Shown: piece after piece, positions 1 to 9,051 of the stretch
Layout of the letters: each line of letters begins with the position of its first letter
Numbering within the stretch: position 1 is the stretch's first letter
Position numbers and translations under genes: made by a program
Source of the DNA: Azospirillum brasilense
GTDB lineage: Bacteria; Pseudomonadota; Alphaproteobacteria; Azospirillales; Azospirillaceae
Assembly (NCBI RefSeq): GCF_007827815.1
Contig: NZ_VITH01000005.1
Location: 186,001-250,000, forward strand
Direction: 5' to 3'
Length of the DNA stretch: 64,000 bases
Notes under the pieces: generated by a model
Databases searched by the model: none
Told to the model about the DNA's origin: nothing
What the model saw: only the letters and a program-made list of their open reading frames with translations

Positions 1-441
1 CAGGATCACGTCGGCCTCGTGCAGGTCCCAGCTCGACTGGCCGTCGTCGTGGGCCAGCGCGAAGTCCATCGCGTCCATGCGCCCGAAATACTCGGCGTCC
101 AAGGCGTGCTGGCGGCCGGGCTGGCGCTGCGATTCCACGCCGAGGAAGGCGGCCAGCGCGTTGATCAGCGGGTCGAGCACCGGGATGCAGGGGACCTGCA
201 CCTCGCGGCAGAAGTCCTGGAGACGGCGGCGCAGCTTCTCGTCCACCAGCGTGAACATGACGAGGCCGCGATTCTCCTGGACGCCCTCCAGAACCATGTC
301 GAGCTGACGCTCAGTCCGCACGAGATTCCAGAAATGCTCGACCGGGCGAACATCGTCGAACTGGATGACGCAGGCGCGGGCGACGCTGTTGATCGTCTCG
401 CCGGTCGCGTCCGACACAAGATGCAGGTGGAACTGTCTCAT
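1..441 (-). CDS. Pyruvate,phosphate dikinase regulatory protein (DUF299/PPSR family), C-terminus outside window
   Basis: Only the first 147 codons are inside the window; the frame stays open to base 1. The protein begins MRQFHLHLVSDATGETINSV, and the SDATGET segment is the N-terminal hallmark of the DUF299 family, bifunctional ADP-dependent Ser/Thr kinase and Pi-dependent pyrophosphorylase enzymes that inactivate and reactivate PEP synthase or pyruvate,phosphate dikinase. The family is usually about 270 residues, so roughly half is seen; the P-loop region lies beyond the edge. The ATG at 439-441 is the first plausible start. It is divergent from hemE across the predicted replication origin, an arrangement typical of alphaproteobacteria. 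Which kinase target it has cannot be told from this window. Confidence 0.88.
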   Translation of the reverse strand, partial: MRQFHLHLVSDATGETINSVARACVIQFDDVRPVEHFWNLVRTERQLDMVLEGVQENRGLVMFTLVDEKLRRRLQDFCREVQVPCIPVLDPLINALAAFLGVESQRQPGRQHALDAEYFGRMDAMDFALAHDDGQSSWDLHEADVIL

Positions 442-856
442 CCGTCCCCAACGTGTTGTGGAGAACCCGTCCGAATCTGTGGACAACGGGGATCTCCTGG
501 ATTCTGTCCCTCGGGGCGGGACTCGTCGCCCCCGCTGGCGCCCCCTTCGGGACAATCCGCGCGCCCTCTCCGGAACATGGGTACAATGACTCCCGCGGAC
601 CATGTTATCCACGGGATTCCCAGGCTTCCCGGTATAGCATTTCCGCCGTTTCCGGCGAAAGCGTCCGGAGTCGTCCACAGAATCCGATTTTCGTCCACAG
701 CGCGCCGTCCAGCCTGTGGACGATTCGGCGCAAAGCGGGGATTCCCGTTTTCCACAGGCACCCACCACCCCTTCTTCCTTTCTCTCTTTAAAAAGAATAC
801 TGAGTAGAGGGGAGACAACCCGCAGACCCGATTCACTCATAGGGGAACGATCCGCC
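442..856. other. oriC: Predicted chromosomal replication origin (oriC) between DUF299 gene and hemE
   Basis: No gene fits in this 415-bp gap. DnaA-box-like 9-mers (consensus TTATCCACA or its complement) are seen at 457-465 (TGTGGAGAA, 1 mismatch), 478-486 (TGTGGACAA, 1), 605-613 (TTATCCACG, 1), 671-679 and 691-699 (TCGTCCACA, 2 each), 715-723 (TGTGGACGA, 2) and 748-756 (TTTTCCACA, 1). Ten GANTC sites (CcrM methylation) start at 473, 500, 520, 588, 615, 668, 680, 722, 740 and 830, about seven times the number expected by base composition. A pyrimidine/AT-rich tract at 777-806 next to hemE could be the unwinding element. Origins adjacent to hemE are known in Caulobacter, Rickettsia and Sinorhizobium. 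Function is inferred, not shown. Confidence 0.75.
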
Positions 857-1915
857 GTGTCCGAGGCCGTGTCCAAGATTGCCAAGCCGATGCTCGCCGC
901 CCTCGCCGGCGAGGTGCGTCCGCGCCCGCCCTTCTGGCTGATGCGCCAGGCCGGCCGTTACCTGCCGGAATATCGGGAATTGCGCGCCAAGGCCGGCAGC
1001 TTCCTGGACATGTGCTACAACCCGGATCACGCGGTGGAGGTGACCCTGCAGCCGCTGCGCCGCTACGACATGGACGCGGCGATTCTGTTCTCCGACATCC
1101 TGGTGGTGCCGCACGCCCTGGGCCAGCCGCTGGCCTTCCTGGAGGGCGAGGGGCCGAAGCTCGACCCTGTGAGAAGCGTGGAAGACCTCAAGCGCCTGTC
1201 GCGCGACCGCTTCCACGAGCGGCTGGAGCCGGTCTACGAGACCGTCCGCCGCCTCTCCAGCGCGATTCCGGCGCACACCACGCTGATCGGCTTTGCCGGA
1301 GCGCCCTGGACGATCGCCTGCTACATGGTCGAGGGGGCGGGGTCCAAGGAGTACGCGCACGTCAAGCGCTGGGCCTACGGCGATCCGGCCGGGTTCGGCG
1401 CGCTGATGGATCTGCTGGTCGAGGTGACCGCCGATTACCTGTGCACCCAGATCGAGGCCGGGGCCGAGGTGGTCCAGCTCTTCGACAGCTGGGCGGGTGT
1501 TCTTCCGGCCGGCGAGTTCCGCCGCTGGGTGATCGAGCCGACGCGGCGGATCGTGGATCTCATCAAGGCGCGTCACCCCGCGATTCCGGTCATCGGTTTC
1601 CCGCGCGGTGCGGGCCTCTCCTATGAGGCTTACGTCACGGGCAGTGGTGTGGATGCGGTCGGGCTCGACACCACCGTCCCGGTGGCTTGGGCGGCCGGGA
1701 ATCTGCAATCCAGATTGCCGGTGCAGGGCAACCTCGACCCGATCATGCTCGCCGCCGGTGGCGAGGCCCTGCGCACCGCCGCGTCGGAGATTCTGGAGAC
1801 GCTTGCCGGCAAGCCCTTCGTCTTCAACCTGGGCCATGGCGTGATCCAGACCACGCCGCCGGACCATGTCGCCGAGCTGGCCCGTTTGATCAAGGACTGG
1901 CCGAACCGCGGCTAA
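857..1915 (+). CDS. hemE: Uroporphyrinogen decarboxylase
   Basis: Cytosolic haem-pathway enzyme that decarboxylates the four acetate side chains of uroporphyrinogen III to give coproporphyrinogen III. The 352-residue length is normal for the family. Signature 1 is at residues 25-40 ([15 protein letters not shown], with Arg30 and Arg34), and signature 2 is [17 protein letters not shown] chose GTG 857 because AGGGGA at 841-846 lies about ten bases upstream and no homologous sequence precedes it; an in-frame ATG at 716 would put the start inside the oriC repeats and add 47 unlikely residues. It is followed 49 bases later by hemJ, so two haem steps are probably co-transcribed. The gene reads away from the origin. 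Confidence 0.97.
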   Translation: MSEAVSKIAKPMLAALAGEVRPRPPFWLMRQAGRYLPEYRELRAKAGSFLDMCYNPDHAVEVTLQPLRRYDMDAAILFSDILVVPHALGQPLAFLEGEGPKLDPVRSVEDLKRLSRDRFHERLEPVYETVRRLSSAIPAHTTLIGFAGAPWTIACYMVEGAGSKEYAHVKRWAYGDPAGFGALMDLLVEVTADYLCTQIEAGAEVVQLFDSWAGVLPAGEFRRWVIEPTRRIVDLIKARHPAIPVIGFPRGAGLSYEAYVTGSGVDAVGLDTTVPVAWAAGNLQSRLPVQGNLDPIMLAAGGEALRTAASEILETLAGKPFVFNLGHGVIQTTPPDHVAELARLIKDWPNRG

Positions 1916-1964
1916 GCCCCGGCAGGTTCCAAGAAACGCGCAACGGGAAGGGAAGGGGATTCCA

Positions 1965-2393
1965 GTGCTTTATCTCTGGGTCAAGGCTCTGCACGTCATC
2001 AGCATCATCGCCTGGATGGCCGGGCTTCTCTATCTGCCGCGGCTGTTCGTCTATCATTGCGAGACGGCGCCGGGCTCCGAATCCTCGGAGCGGTTCAAGG
2101 TGATGGAGCGCCGCCTGCTGCGCGCCATCATGAATCCGGCGATGGGCGCGGCCTACCTGTTCGGAATCGCGATGATCGTGATGGAGCCGGCCTGGATGAA
2201 GCAGGGATGGCTTCACGCCAAGCTGCTGTTCGTCCTGGCGCTCACCGGCACGCACATGATGATGGCACGCTGGCGCAAGGACTTCGAGGCGGACCGCAAC
2301 ACCCGCCCGCAGCGCTTCTTCCGCATGTGGAACGAGGCGCCGACCCTGCTGATGATCGGCATCGTCATCTTCGTGATCGTGAAGCCGTTCTGA
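1965..2393 (+). CDS. hemJ: Protoporphyrinogen IX oxidase HemJ-type
   Basis: Small integral membrane protein (142 residues) with about four hydrophobic segments, opening MLYLWVKALHVISIIAWMAG with the conserved His10 and the W/R/E pattern of HemJ (UPF0093), the protoporphyrinogen oxidase used by most alphaproteobacteria in place of HemG or HemY. It converts protoporphyrinogen IX to protoporphyrin IX in the cytoplasmic membrane. GTG 1965 is chosen because GGAAGGGGA at 1950-1958 sits at ribosome-binding distance. Located just after hemE, so both haem enzymes are likely expressed together. The stop at 2391-2393 is 16 bases from the 3' end of the convergent cation ATPase gene. Confidence 0.93.
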   Translation: MLYLWVKALHVISIIAWMAGLLYLPRLFVYHCETAPGSESSERFKVMERRLLRAIMNPAMGAAYLFGIAMIVMEPAWMKQGWLHAKLLFVLALTGTHMMMARWRKDFEADRNTRPQRFFRMWNEAPTLLMIGIVIFVIVKPF

Positions 2394-2409
2394 CGGGACG
2401 GGGCGGCGG

Positions 2410-5145
2410 TCAGCCCCGCCGTCCCTTCACCCGACGGGTGACCGCCTTCTCCGCCTCCACCGCCAGGAAGATCGCCAGACCGGCCGCCGTCATGGCCACC
2501 CACTGGCTCCAACCCACCGCCGCCGTGCCGAACAGGCTCTGCAGGGGCGGGGCGTAGGTGAAGGCAAGCTGGAAGACCAGCATCAGCCCGATGGAGATCC
2601 ACACCGGGCGGCTGCCGAACAGCCCCCGCCGGTTCATCACCGAGGCGGTGACCGCCCTCGCGTTCAGCAGGAAGAAGATCTCCCCCATCACCAGCGCGTT
2701 GACGGCCATCGTGCGGGCGACCGGCGTCGGGTCGCCGTGGCCCTCGTGCAGCAGGAAGAATCCGAAGCTGGTGGCGACCAGGAGCGCCATCACCAGCACC
2801 ATCCGCCCGATCAGGAAGCCGGGCAGGATCGGCTCGTCCTTGGGGCGGGGCGGGCGCTTCATCACCGCGGCCTCCGGCGGCTCGAAGGCCAGCGCGAGGC
2901 CCAGCGTCACCGCGGTCACCATGTTGACCCAGAGAATCTGGACGGGCGTGATCGGCAGCGTGTGGCCGGCCAGCACGGCGACCAGGATCACCAGCGCCTG
3001 GGCGCCGTTGGTCGGCAGCATGAACAGGATCGTCTTGCGCAGATTGTCGTAGACGGTCCGCCCTTCCTCCACGGCGTGGGCGATGGAGGCGAAGTTGTCG
3101 TCGGCCAGCACCATGCTGGCGGCCTCTTTCGCGGCCTCCGTCCCCTTGCAGCCCATGGCGACGCCGACGTCGGCGCGCTTCAAGGCGGGGGCGTCGTTCA
3201 CCCCGTCACCGGTCATCGCGACTGTGTGGCCCGCCGTCTGGAGCGCGCGGACGAGGCGCAGCTTGTGCTCCGGCGTGGTGCGGGCGAAGACGTCGGCGTC
3301 GCGCGCCACGGCGACCAGCGCCGCGTCGTCCAGCCGGTCCAGCTCGGTCCCCGACACCGCGTCGCCCGACAGGTTGAACTGCCGTCCGATGGCCTGGGCG
3401 GTGCCGGCATGGTCGCCGGTGATCATCTTGACGCGGATGCCCGCCGCCTGGCACTCGGCCACCGCCGCCACAGCCTCCTCGCGCGCCGGGTCGATGAAAC
3501 CGCACAGGCCGAGCAGGGTCAGCCCCTCGCGCAGGTCGTCCTTGTCGAGCACGGTCTGGCTGGGCAAAGCGGGGCGCCCGGCGAGCGCCAGGACGCGCTG
3601 GCCGCCCGCCGCCAGCTCCTCCACCCGCGCCAGCCAGTGGCCGGCGTCGAGCGGCGCGCTGCCGCCGTCCGCGGCCCGTACGTGCGCGCACATGGACAGC
3701 ACGCGCTCCGGCGCGCCCTTGACGTACAGCAGCCCGTGCCCCTCATGGTCGTGGTGCAGGGTGGCCATGTACTTGTGTTCGGATTCGAAGGGGATGACGT
3801 CCGTACGCGGGCGACGGGCGGCCTCCTCCCGCGCGTCCAGCCCGGCCTTGATGCCGAGCGCCAGCAGGGCGCCGTCGGTCGGGTCGCCGGCCACCGTCCA
3901 GCCCTCCTCGCCCCGCTGAAGCTCCGCGTCGTTGCACAGCAGGGCGGCGCGGGCCAGTTCGCTCAGCACGGGATCGGCGCCGGGGTCCAGGGCCTTGCCG
4001 TCGCGGCGGAACTCGCCCTCGGGGCGGTAGCCGGTGCCGGTCACCGCGCAGTCGCCCGCAGCGGTGACCACGGTCTGCACGACCAGCTCGTTGCGGGTCA
4101 GCGTGCCCGTCTTGTCGGAGCAGATGATCCCGACCGAGCCCAGCGTCTCCACCGCCGGCAGGCGGCGGATGATGGCGTTGCGCCGGGCCATGCGGGTGAC
4201 GCCGATGGCCAGCGTGATCGTCATCACCGCCGGCAACCCTTCCGGAATCGCCGCCACCGCCAGACCGACCGCGGCCATGACCATCTCCGGCCACGGCTCC
4301 CCCTGGACCAGCGAACCGTAGAGGAAGGTCAGAGCGGTCAGCGCCAGGATGCCGATGGTCAGCCAGCGTCCGAAGACGGCCATCTGGGCGAGCAGCGGCG
4401 TGGTCAGCTCCTCCACGCCCGCCAGGAGCGTGCCGATGCGGCCCAGTTCCGTCCGGTCTCCTGTAGCCACCACGACGCCGGTGGCCTGTCCCTGGGCCAC
4501 CAGCGTGCCGGAATAGGCCATGCCGCCGCGCTCCGCCAGGGGAGCGTCCGCCGCCACCGCGTCGGCGCTCTTGGCGACCGGCACGGATTCTCCCGTCAGC
4601 GCCGCCTCCTGCACACGCAGGCCCTTGACCCGGACCAGCCGCAGGTCCGCCGGCACCTTGTCGCCCGAGGCCAGAAGGACGCGGTCGCCGGGCACCAGCT
4701 CCTCCGCCGGGACGGTGACCTGATGGCCGCCGCGCAGCACCACCGCCTGCGGCGACAGCATGCTGCGGATGGCGTCCAGCGCCTGCTCCGCCTTGCCCTC
4801 CTGGACATAGCCGATGGCGGCGTTGATCAGCACGACGCCGGCGATCACCGCGGCGTCCACGAACTCGCCCAGCAGCACCGTGACGACTCCCGCGCCGATC
4901 AGCACGTAGATCAGCAAATTGTCGAACTGCGCCAGGAAGCGCATCAGCGCCGACCGGCGGGGCGGCGGGGTCAGCCGGTTGGGGCCGTAGCGGTTCAGGC
5001 GCTCCGCCGCCTCGTCGGGCGTCAACCCGTCGTCGGGGCTGTCCAGCGCGGCCAAGGCCTGGGCCGGCGGTTGGGCGTGCCAGGGCAGGGGGGCGGCTTC
5101 GGGAGCAGCGATGGTTCCGGGTCCGGAACGGTCATGCGGGCTCAT
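2410..5145 (-). CDS. P2-type cation-transporting ATPase
   Basis: 911-residue integral membrane P-type ATPase with the standard order: cation ATPase N domain, M1-M2, actuator domain with TGES (Thr184), M4 with PEGLP, phosphorylation motif DKTGTLT (Asp344), nucleotide domain with KGAPER, hinge [10 protein letters not shown] (644-653) and four to six C-terminal membrane spans. Architecture matches PacL/CtpF-like Ca2+ or general cation pumps. However, the acidic residues expected in M5 and M6 are altered: M5 reads TNGAQ and M6 reads NMVTAV where Ca2+ pumps have Glu and Asp. Ion identity is therefore uncertain. Start ATG 5145 is where family homology begins; 44 upstream codons are open but look non-coding. 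Divergent from rho across 374 bp. Confidence 0.92.
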   Translation of the reverse strand: MSPHDRSGPGTIAAPEAAPLPWHAQPPAQALAALDSPDDGLTPDEAAERLNRYGPNRLTPPPRRSALMRFLAQFDNLLIYVLIGAGVVTVLLGEFVDAAVIAGVVLINAAIGYVQEGKAEQALDAIRSMLSPQAVVLRGGHQVTVPAEELVPGDRVLLASGDKVPADLRLVRVKGLRVQEAALTGESVPVAKSADAVAADAPLAERGGMAYSGTLVAQGQATGVVVATGDRTELGRIGTLLAGVEELTTPLLAQMAVFGRWLTIGILALTALTFLYGSLVQGEPWPEMVMAAVGLAVAAIPEGLPAVMTITLAIGVTRMARRNAIIRRLPAVETLGSVGIICSDKTGTLTRNELVVQTVVTAAGDCAVTGTGYRPEGEFRRDGKALDPGADPVLSELARAALLCNDAELQRGEEGWTVAGDPTDGALLALGIKAGLDAREEAARRPRTDVIPFESEHKYMATLHHDHEGHGLLYVKGAPERVLSMCAHVRAADGGSAPLDAGHWLARVEELAAGGQRVLALAGRPALPSQTVLDKDDLREGLTLLGLCGFIDPAREEAVAAVAECQAAGIRVKMITGDHAGTAQAIGRQFNLSGDAVSGTELDRLDDAALVAVARDADVFARTTPEHKLRLVRALQTAGHTVAMTGDGVNDAPALKRADVGVAMGCKGTEAAKEAASMVLADDNFASIAHAVEEGRTVYDNLRKTILFMLPTNGAQALVILVAVLAGHTLPITPVQILWVNMVTAVTLGLALAFEPPEAAVMKRPPRPKDEPILPGFLIGRMVLVMALLVATSFGFFLLHEGHGDPTPVARTMAVNALVMGEIFFLLNARAVTASVMNRRGLFGSRPVWISIGLMLVFQLAFTYAPPLQSLFGTAAVGWSQWVAMTAAGLAIFLAVEAEKAVTRRVKGRRG

Positions 5146-5519
5146 GATCTCAACCAAACCGTTTCTATCCTGAACGTCCAGGTCGTACACTGGTGGCTTG
5201 GTTAACAGGGGATGCGGCATCGTGACCCGGATGACATGTCCCGGACGGGAACGCGCAAGAATCCACCCTGTTTCCAAGAATTCGCTTTCATTTGACTTGC
5301 AGACGGCGTTCCGCTAACCATCTTTCCCACCACGGGGCGGCAAGCCTCGCGGGCACCCATCCCACATCCGCCGTTCCGTCCCTCCCCAACGATCTGGGCG
5401 CGACGTCCGACAGGCATTCCCAGCCTTCAGCGCCGTTCGACGCTCAACCGACGCACCCTGCGCCGGCCCGGGACCTCTGGCACTCCCCCTCGCATGACCG
5501 ATTCCCTTAAGGCACCCCC
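5146..5519. promoter_or_regulatory. Divergent intergenic region between cation ATPase and rho
   Basis: This 374-bp gap separates two divergent genes and must hold both promoters and the rho mRNA leader. A possible plus-strand promoter is TTGACT at 5292-5297 with TAACCA at 5315-5320, a 17-base spacer, but the -10 is poor. Upstream of rho, AAGG at 5510-5513 precedes the ATG at 5520 by about seven bases. A long leader would be consistent with rho autoregulation known in other bacteria, but I see no clear hairpin or Rho-utilisation pattern. The small open frames inside it have no recognisable protein and look like chance. Confidence 0.35.
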
Positions 5520-6776
5520 ATGCATCTCCAAGAGCTGAAGTGCAAGAGCCCCGCCGAACTGCTGGCGTTCGCCGAGGAACTGCAGATCGAGAACGCCAGC
5601 ACGCTGCGCAAGCAGGACATGATGTTCGCCATCCTCAAGCAGCTGGCGGAGAACGATGTTCCGATCTACGGCGACGGCGTGCTCGAGGTTCTTCAGGACG
5701 GCTTCGGGTTCCTGCGTTCGCCGGAGGCCAACTATCTTCCCGGCCCCGACGACATCTACGTCAGCCCCAGCCAGGTGCGCCGCTTCAGCTTGCGCACCGG
5801 CGACACGGTCGAAGGGCAGATCCGCGCGCCCAAGGACGGCGAGCGCTACTTCGCCCTTCTCAAGGTCAACACGATCAACTTCGATGCGCCGGACAAGGTC
5901 CGCCACCGCATCAACTTCGACAACCTGACCCCGCTCTATCCGGAAGAGCGGCTGCGCATGGAAGTCGACGACCCGACCAAGAAGAATTACACGGGCCGCA
6001 TCATCGACCTCGTGGCGCCGCTGGGCAAGGGCCAGCGCGGGCTGATCGTCGCCCCGCCGCGCACGGGCAAGACCGTGATGCTGCAGAACATCGCCCATTC
6101 CATCGCGACCAACCATCCGGAAGCCTATCTGATCGTCCTCTTGATCGACGAGCGTCCGGAAGAGGTGACCGACATGGCCCGCTCCGTGCGGGGCGAGGTC
6201 ATCAGCTCCACCTTCGATGAGCCGGCGACGCGCCACGTCCAGGTCGCCGAGATGGTCATCGAGAAGGCCAAGCGGCTGGTCGAGCACAAGCGCGACGTGG
6301 TCATCCTGCTGGATTCCATCACCCGTCTGGCCCGCGCCTACAACACCGTCGTTCCCTCCTCGGGCAAGGTGCTGACCGGCGGCGTGGACGCCAACGCGCT
6401 GCAGCGCCCGAAGCGCTTCTTCGGTGCGGCCCGCAACATCGAAGAGGGCGGCTCGCTGACCATCATCGCGACCGCGCTGATCGACACCGGCAGCCGCATG
6501 GACGAGGTGATCTTCGAAGAGTTCAAGGGCACCGGCAACTCCGAGATCGTGCTGGACCGCAAGCTCTCCGACAAGCGCACCTTCCCGGCCATCGACATCT
6601 CCAAGTCGGGCACCCGCAAGGAGGAGCTGCTGGTCGACAAGGGCACCATCTCCAAGATGTGGATCCTGCGCCGCATCCTGATGCCGATGGGCGTGACCGA
6701 CGCGGTGGACTTCCTGGTCGACAAGCTGAAGCACACCAAGTCGAACTCGGAATTCTTCGAGTCCATGAACCAGTAG
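5520..6776 (+). CDS. rho: Transcription termination factor Rho
   Basis: Hexameric RNA-dependent ATPase that ends transcription on C-rich unstructured RNA. 418 residues, the usual size. It starts [20 protein letters not shown] (Rho N-terminal helical domain), followed by the cold-shock-like RNA-binding domain with GFGFLRS, then the RecA-type motor with the P-loop APPRTGKT (Lys184, the same number as in E. coli) and the Q-loop/R-loop segment around [11 protein letters not shown]. Directly after the stop are two tandem perfect hairpins. In alphaproteobacteria rho is commonly linked to hemE and hemJ near the origin, as here, although the cation ATPase gene interrupts them. Confidence 0.98.
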   Translation: MHLQELKCKSPAELLAFAEELQIENASTLRKQDMMFAILKQLAENDVPIYGDGVLEVLQDGFGFLRSPEANYLPGPDDIYVSPSQVRRFSLRTGDTVEGQIRAPKDGERYFALLKVNTINFDAPDKVRHRINFDNLTPLYPEERLRMEVDDPTKKNYTGRIIDLVAPLGKGQRGLIVAPPRTGKTVMLQNIAHSIATNHPEAYLIVLLIDERPEEVTDMARSVRGEVISSTFDEPATRHVQVAEMVIEKAKRLVEHKRDVVILLDSITRLARAYNTVVPSSGKVLTGGVDANALQRPKRFFGAARNIEEGGSLTIIATALIDTGSRMDEVIFEEFKGTGNSEIVLDRKLSDKRTFPAIDISKSGTRKEELLVDKGTISKMWILRRILMPMGVTDAVDFLVDKLKHTKSNSEFFESMNQ

Positions 6777-6787
6777 TCCGCAGCCGT

Positions 6788-6816
6788 CTCCCCCGCCCGG
6801 TCGAAGGGCGGGGGAG
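6788..6816 (+). terminator. Perfect GC hairpin after rho
   Basis: CTCCCCCGCCC at 6788-6798 pairs perfectly with GGGCGGGGGAG at 6806-6816 around a seven-base loop. It has no T-tract, so on its own it is more likely an RNA 3'-end stabiliser or an anti-exonuclease stem; a second hairpin with a T-tract follows six bases later. Confidence 0.55.
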
Positions 6817-6822
6817 GGCACA

Positions 6823-6861
6823 AAAAAGGCGGGAGGCCCCTTGGAGCCTCCCGCCTTTTTG
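6823..6861. terminator. Bidirectional intrinsic terminator between rho and secB
   Basis: Fifteen-base perfect inverted repeat: AAAAAGGCGGGAGGC at 6823-6837 and its complement at 6846-6860, loop of eight. The GC core is flanked by A5 on the left and T5 on the right, so it can terminate both rho (plus strand) and secB (minus strand), which converge here. Confidence 0.85.
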
Positions 6862-6913
6862 TTTGTCCGAAACCAATGGCCCGGATCAGAACCGCGTCAT
6901 CAGAACGGCGGCC

Positions 6914-7411
6914 TCAGAACGGCGATTGGGGCGCCTGTTCGGCCTGACCCTGCTGACCAGCGGTCTGGCGGCGGTACAGGTCGACGAAGTCGATCGGGTT
7001 GATCATCAGCGGCGGGAAGCCGCCGTCCTGGGTGCAGCCGGCCACGATGGCGCGGGCGAACGGGAACAGCATCCGCGGCGCCTCGATCAGCAGCACCGGA
7101 CGGTGATGCTCCTGCGGCAGGCCCGGAAGCTGGAACAGGCCGCCGTAGGCGACCTCGACCAGGAAGGCGGTCGCCTCGGCCTGCTTGGCCTCGCAATGCA
7201 GCTTCAGCACGACCTCGTAGACGTCCTCGCCCATCGGCTGGACCTGCACGTCCACGCCGATGTTGACCTGCGGCTGCGGCTGGCCGGGCAGCAGGCTCTG
7301 CGGGGCGTTCGGGTTCTCGAAGGACAGGTCCTTCACATACTGCGCCAGCACATGCATCGGCAGCGACGAGGCGGCTTCCTGATCTTGACCGTTGATCTGC
7401 TGATCGGACAT
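6914..7411 (-). CDS. secB: Protein-export chaperone SecB
   Basis: Homotetrameric cytosolic chaperone that keeps precursor proteins unfolded and hands them to SecA. 165 residues, normal size. The core reads NIGVDVQVQPMGEDVYEVVL and continues with the conserved LLIEAPRMLFPFARAIV and PPLMINPIDFVDLYRRQ blocks, which form the peptide-binding groove and SecA contact. ATG 7411 is chosen because AGGAG lies seven bases upstream on the minus strand; ten in-frame codons further upstream lack homology. It converges on rho at a shared terminator and lies 100 bases downstream of fxsA on the same strand. Confidence 0.96.
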   Translation of the reverse strand: MSDQQINGQDQEAASSLPMHVLAQYVKDLSFENPNAPQSLLPGQPQPQVNIGVDVQVQPMGEDVYEVVLKLHCEAKQAEATAFLVEVAYGGLFQLPGLPQEHHRPVLLIEAPRMLFPFARAIVAGCTQDGGFPPLMINPIDFVDLYRRQTAGQQGQAEQAPQSPF

Positions 7412-7511
7412 GGACAACTCCTGGCCGCGGGGCGGCATCACGATGGAAAGGTCTTCAAGACCCGCTGGCTAGCACGGAACCGAGGGCTCCACAAAGTGAA
7501 ACCGCCGCGTT

Positions 7512-8120
7512 TCACCCGCGGTCGTTGCGGTTGGGCGAACCGGGCGGCGCCCAGCGGGAGTCACCGAGCTTGGGCATGTCGTCCGGACCGTCGCGGTCCG
7601 ACGGACCGGCGCTTCCCGGGCGGCCGCCGTCGGGGTCCACCTCCTGGTAATCGACGTCGATCACGCCCGGTGGCGGGCGGTTTCCGGGGCCGCCATGGGG
7701 GCCGCTGCTGCTCCAGGTCCGGCCGCCCGCCCGGCCGTCCATCTGGCCGCCCATCTTGAATGATGCGACCCCCTTCATACGGTCGAACAGCCAACGGCCC
7801 AGGGCGTTGCGGATCGGGCGCACGAACAGCAGGAGTCCGACGATGTCCGTCAGGAAGCCGGGGATGATCAGCAGCAGGCCGGCGACGACGACGCAGAAGC
7901 CCTCGAACACGGCGCCGACCGGGCTCTCGCCGCGCTCCGCCGACGCCTGCGCGCGCTTCAGCACGGACAGGCCCTGCCAGCGGATCAGGACGGACCCGAG
8001 GATGGCGGACAGGATGACCAGCCCGACCGTCGGGCCGGCGCCAATCCAGTCGCCGACCTCGATGAAGGTCGCGATTTCCGCGATCGGCAGCAGAAGGAAC
8101 AACAGCAACAGTGGATTCAT
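7512..8120 (-). CDS. fxsA: FxsA family cytoplasmic membrane protein
   Basis: 202-residue inner-membrane protein. Residues 1-30 (MNPLLLLFLLLPIAEIATFI) form the first span; two or three further hydrophobic segments follow, including GLLLIIPGFLTDIVGLLLF. This is the FxsA pattern; E. coli FxsA overproduction relieves F-exclusion of phage T7 but its normal role is unknown. The C-terminal 70 residues are hydrophilic, rich in Gly, Pro, Asp and Arg, and probably disordered; they are longer than in many family members. Divergent from the Tim44-domain gene. The same neighbour order (secB, fxsA, Tim44-like, mltA) is conserved in alphaproteobacteria, suggesting an envelope-related task. Confidence 0.9.
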   Translation of the reverse strand: MNPLLLLFLLLPIAEIATFIEVGDWIGAGPTVGLVILSAILGSVLIRWQGLSVLKRAQASAERGESPVGAVFEGFCVVVAGLLLIIPGFLTDIVGLLLFVRPIRNALGRWLFDRMKGVASFKMGGQMDGRAGGRTWSSSGPHGGPGNRPPPGVIDVDYQEVDPDGGRPGSAGPSDRDGPDDMPKLGDSRWAPPGSPNRNDRG

Positions 8121-8363
8121 GGCCGTCCTTGCTCTTTCAACCCCGAGGGCCTATCTACACCAGGGTACGTCACCCGATCTTTGGTTGGACGAACAGCTCC
8201 GGCACGGGTCATCGGGTGGAATCCTCGGCGGAGAGAGCGAGCTGGGATCTGGTCCCGGCACCGTTCCGGTACACTTAATGCTCACCCGCCGGAGGGTCCA
8301 GTAGTGGATCAAGCGGGGTCGGTGATTTCGGGGCCGGCCTTCAGTCACCCGGAAGGATGGATG

Positions 8364-9038
8364 ATGGGAGATGGGTTTGTGTTCGTCGAGATCCTGATCT
8401 TCGCGATGATCGCGGCGTTTCTCGTGTACCGGCTGCGCAGCGTGCTCGGCCGCCGCACCGGTGAGGAACGCCAGCGGCCGAACCCCTTCACGGCCCGCCC
8501 CAACAACCAGCCCGACAACGTGGTGGCGATGCCCAACCGCGAGCGGCCCGTGCCGAACGCCGCGCCGTCGCCCGACGAGCCGGTGTCGCTGGCCACCGCG
8601 CTGGAGCAGATCAAGGCCGCCGACCCCAGCTTCGACGAGAAGTATTTCCTTCAGGGCGCCCGCGGCGCCTTCCAGATGATCGTGGAAGCCTTCGCCAAGG
8701 GCGACACGGCCACGCTGCGCCCGCTGCTCTCCGACGAGGTCTACGACAACTTCGCCCGTGCGGTGCGCGAGCGCCAGGCGGCCGGCGAGACGCTGGAGAC
8801 CCGCATCGAGACGATCACCGACGCCGACGTGGTGGAGGCCCGCATGGACGGCCGCACCGCCCTGGTCACCGTGAAGTTCGTGTCGGAGCAGATGAACGTC
8901 GTGCGCAACAGCGCCGGCGCCGTGGTGGACGGCGATCCGAACAGCGTCGTCGAGGCGGTGGACGTCTGGACCTTCGCCCGCAACACCCGCGCCGGCGACC
9001 CGAACTGGGCGCTCGTCGAAACCCGCACCCCCCAATGA
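8364..9038 (+). CDS. Tim44/TimA-domain membrane-anchored protein
   Basis: 224-residue protein with one N-terminal membrane helix (VFVEILIFAMIAAFLVYRL), a low-complexity linker, and a C-terminal Tim44-like domain of about 150 residues ending VDVWTFARNTRAGDPNWALV. Bacterial Tim44-domain proteins (TimA) are relatives of the mitochondrial import motor subunit; their bacterial function is not established. Tandem ATGs occur at 8361 and 8364; I prefer 8364, seven bases after GGAAGG at 8351-8356. An upstream open frame to 8181 has no family resemblance. Thirteen bases separate it from mltA, so the two are probably co-transcribed. Confidence 0.88.
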   Translation: MGDGFVFVEILIFAMIAAFLVYRLRSVLGRRTGEERQRPNPFTARPNNQPDNVVAMPNRERPVPNAAPSPDEPVSLATALEQIKAADPSFDEKYFLQGARGAFQMIVEAFAKGDTATLRPLLSDEVYDNFARAVRERQAAGETLETRIETITDADVVEARMDGRTALVTVKFVSEQMNVVRNSAGAVVDGDPNSVVEAVDVWTFARNTRAGDPNWALVETRTPQ

Positions 9039-9051
9039 CCGATCGGTTCTG

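Noticed and set aside
2737-5205. 822-codon open frame on the plus strand opposite the cation ATPase
   Set aside because: Product is Gln/Arg/His/Gly-rich low complexity with no motif, and the opposite strand has a complete P-type ATPase. High-GC shadow.
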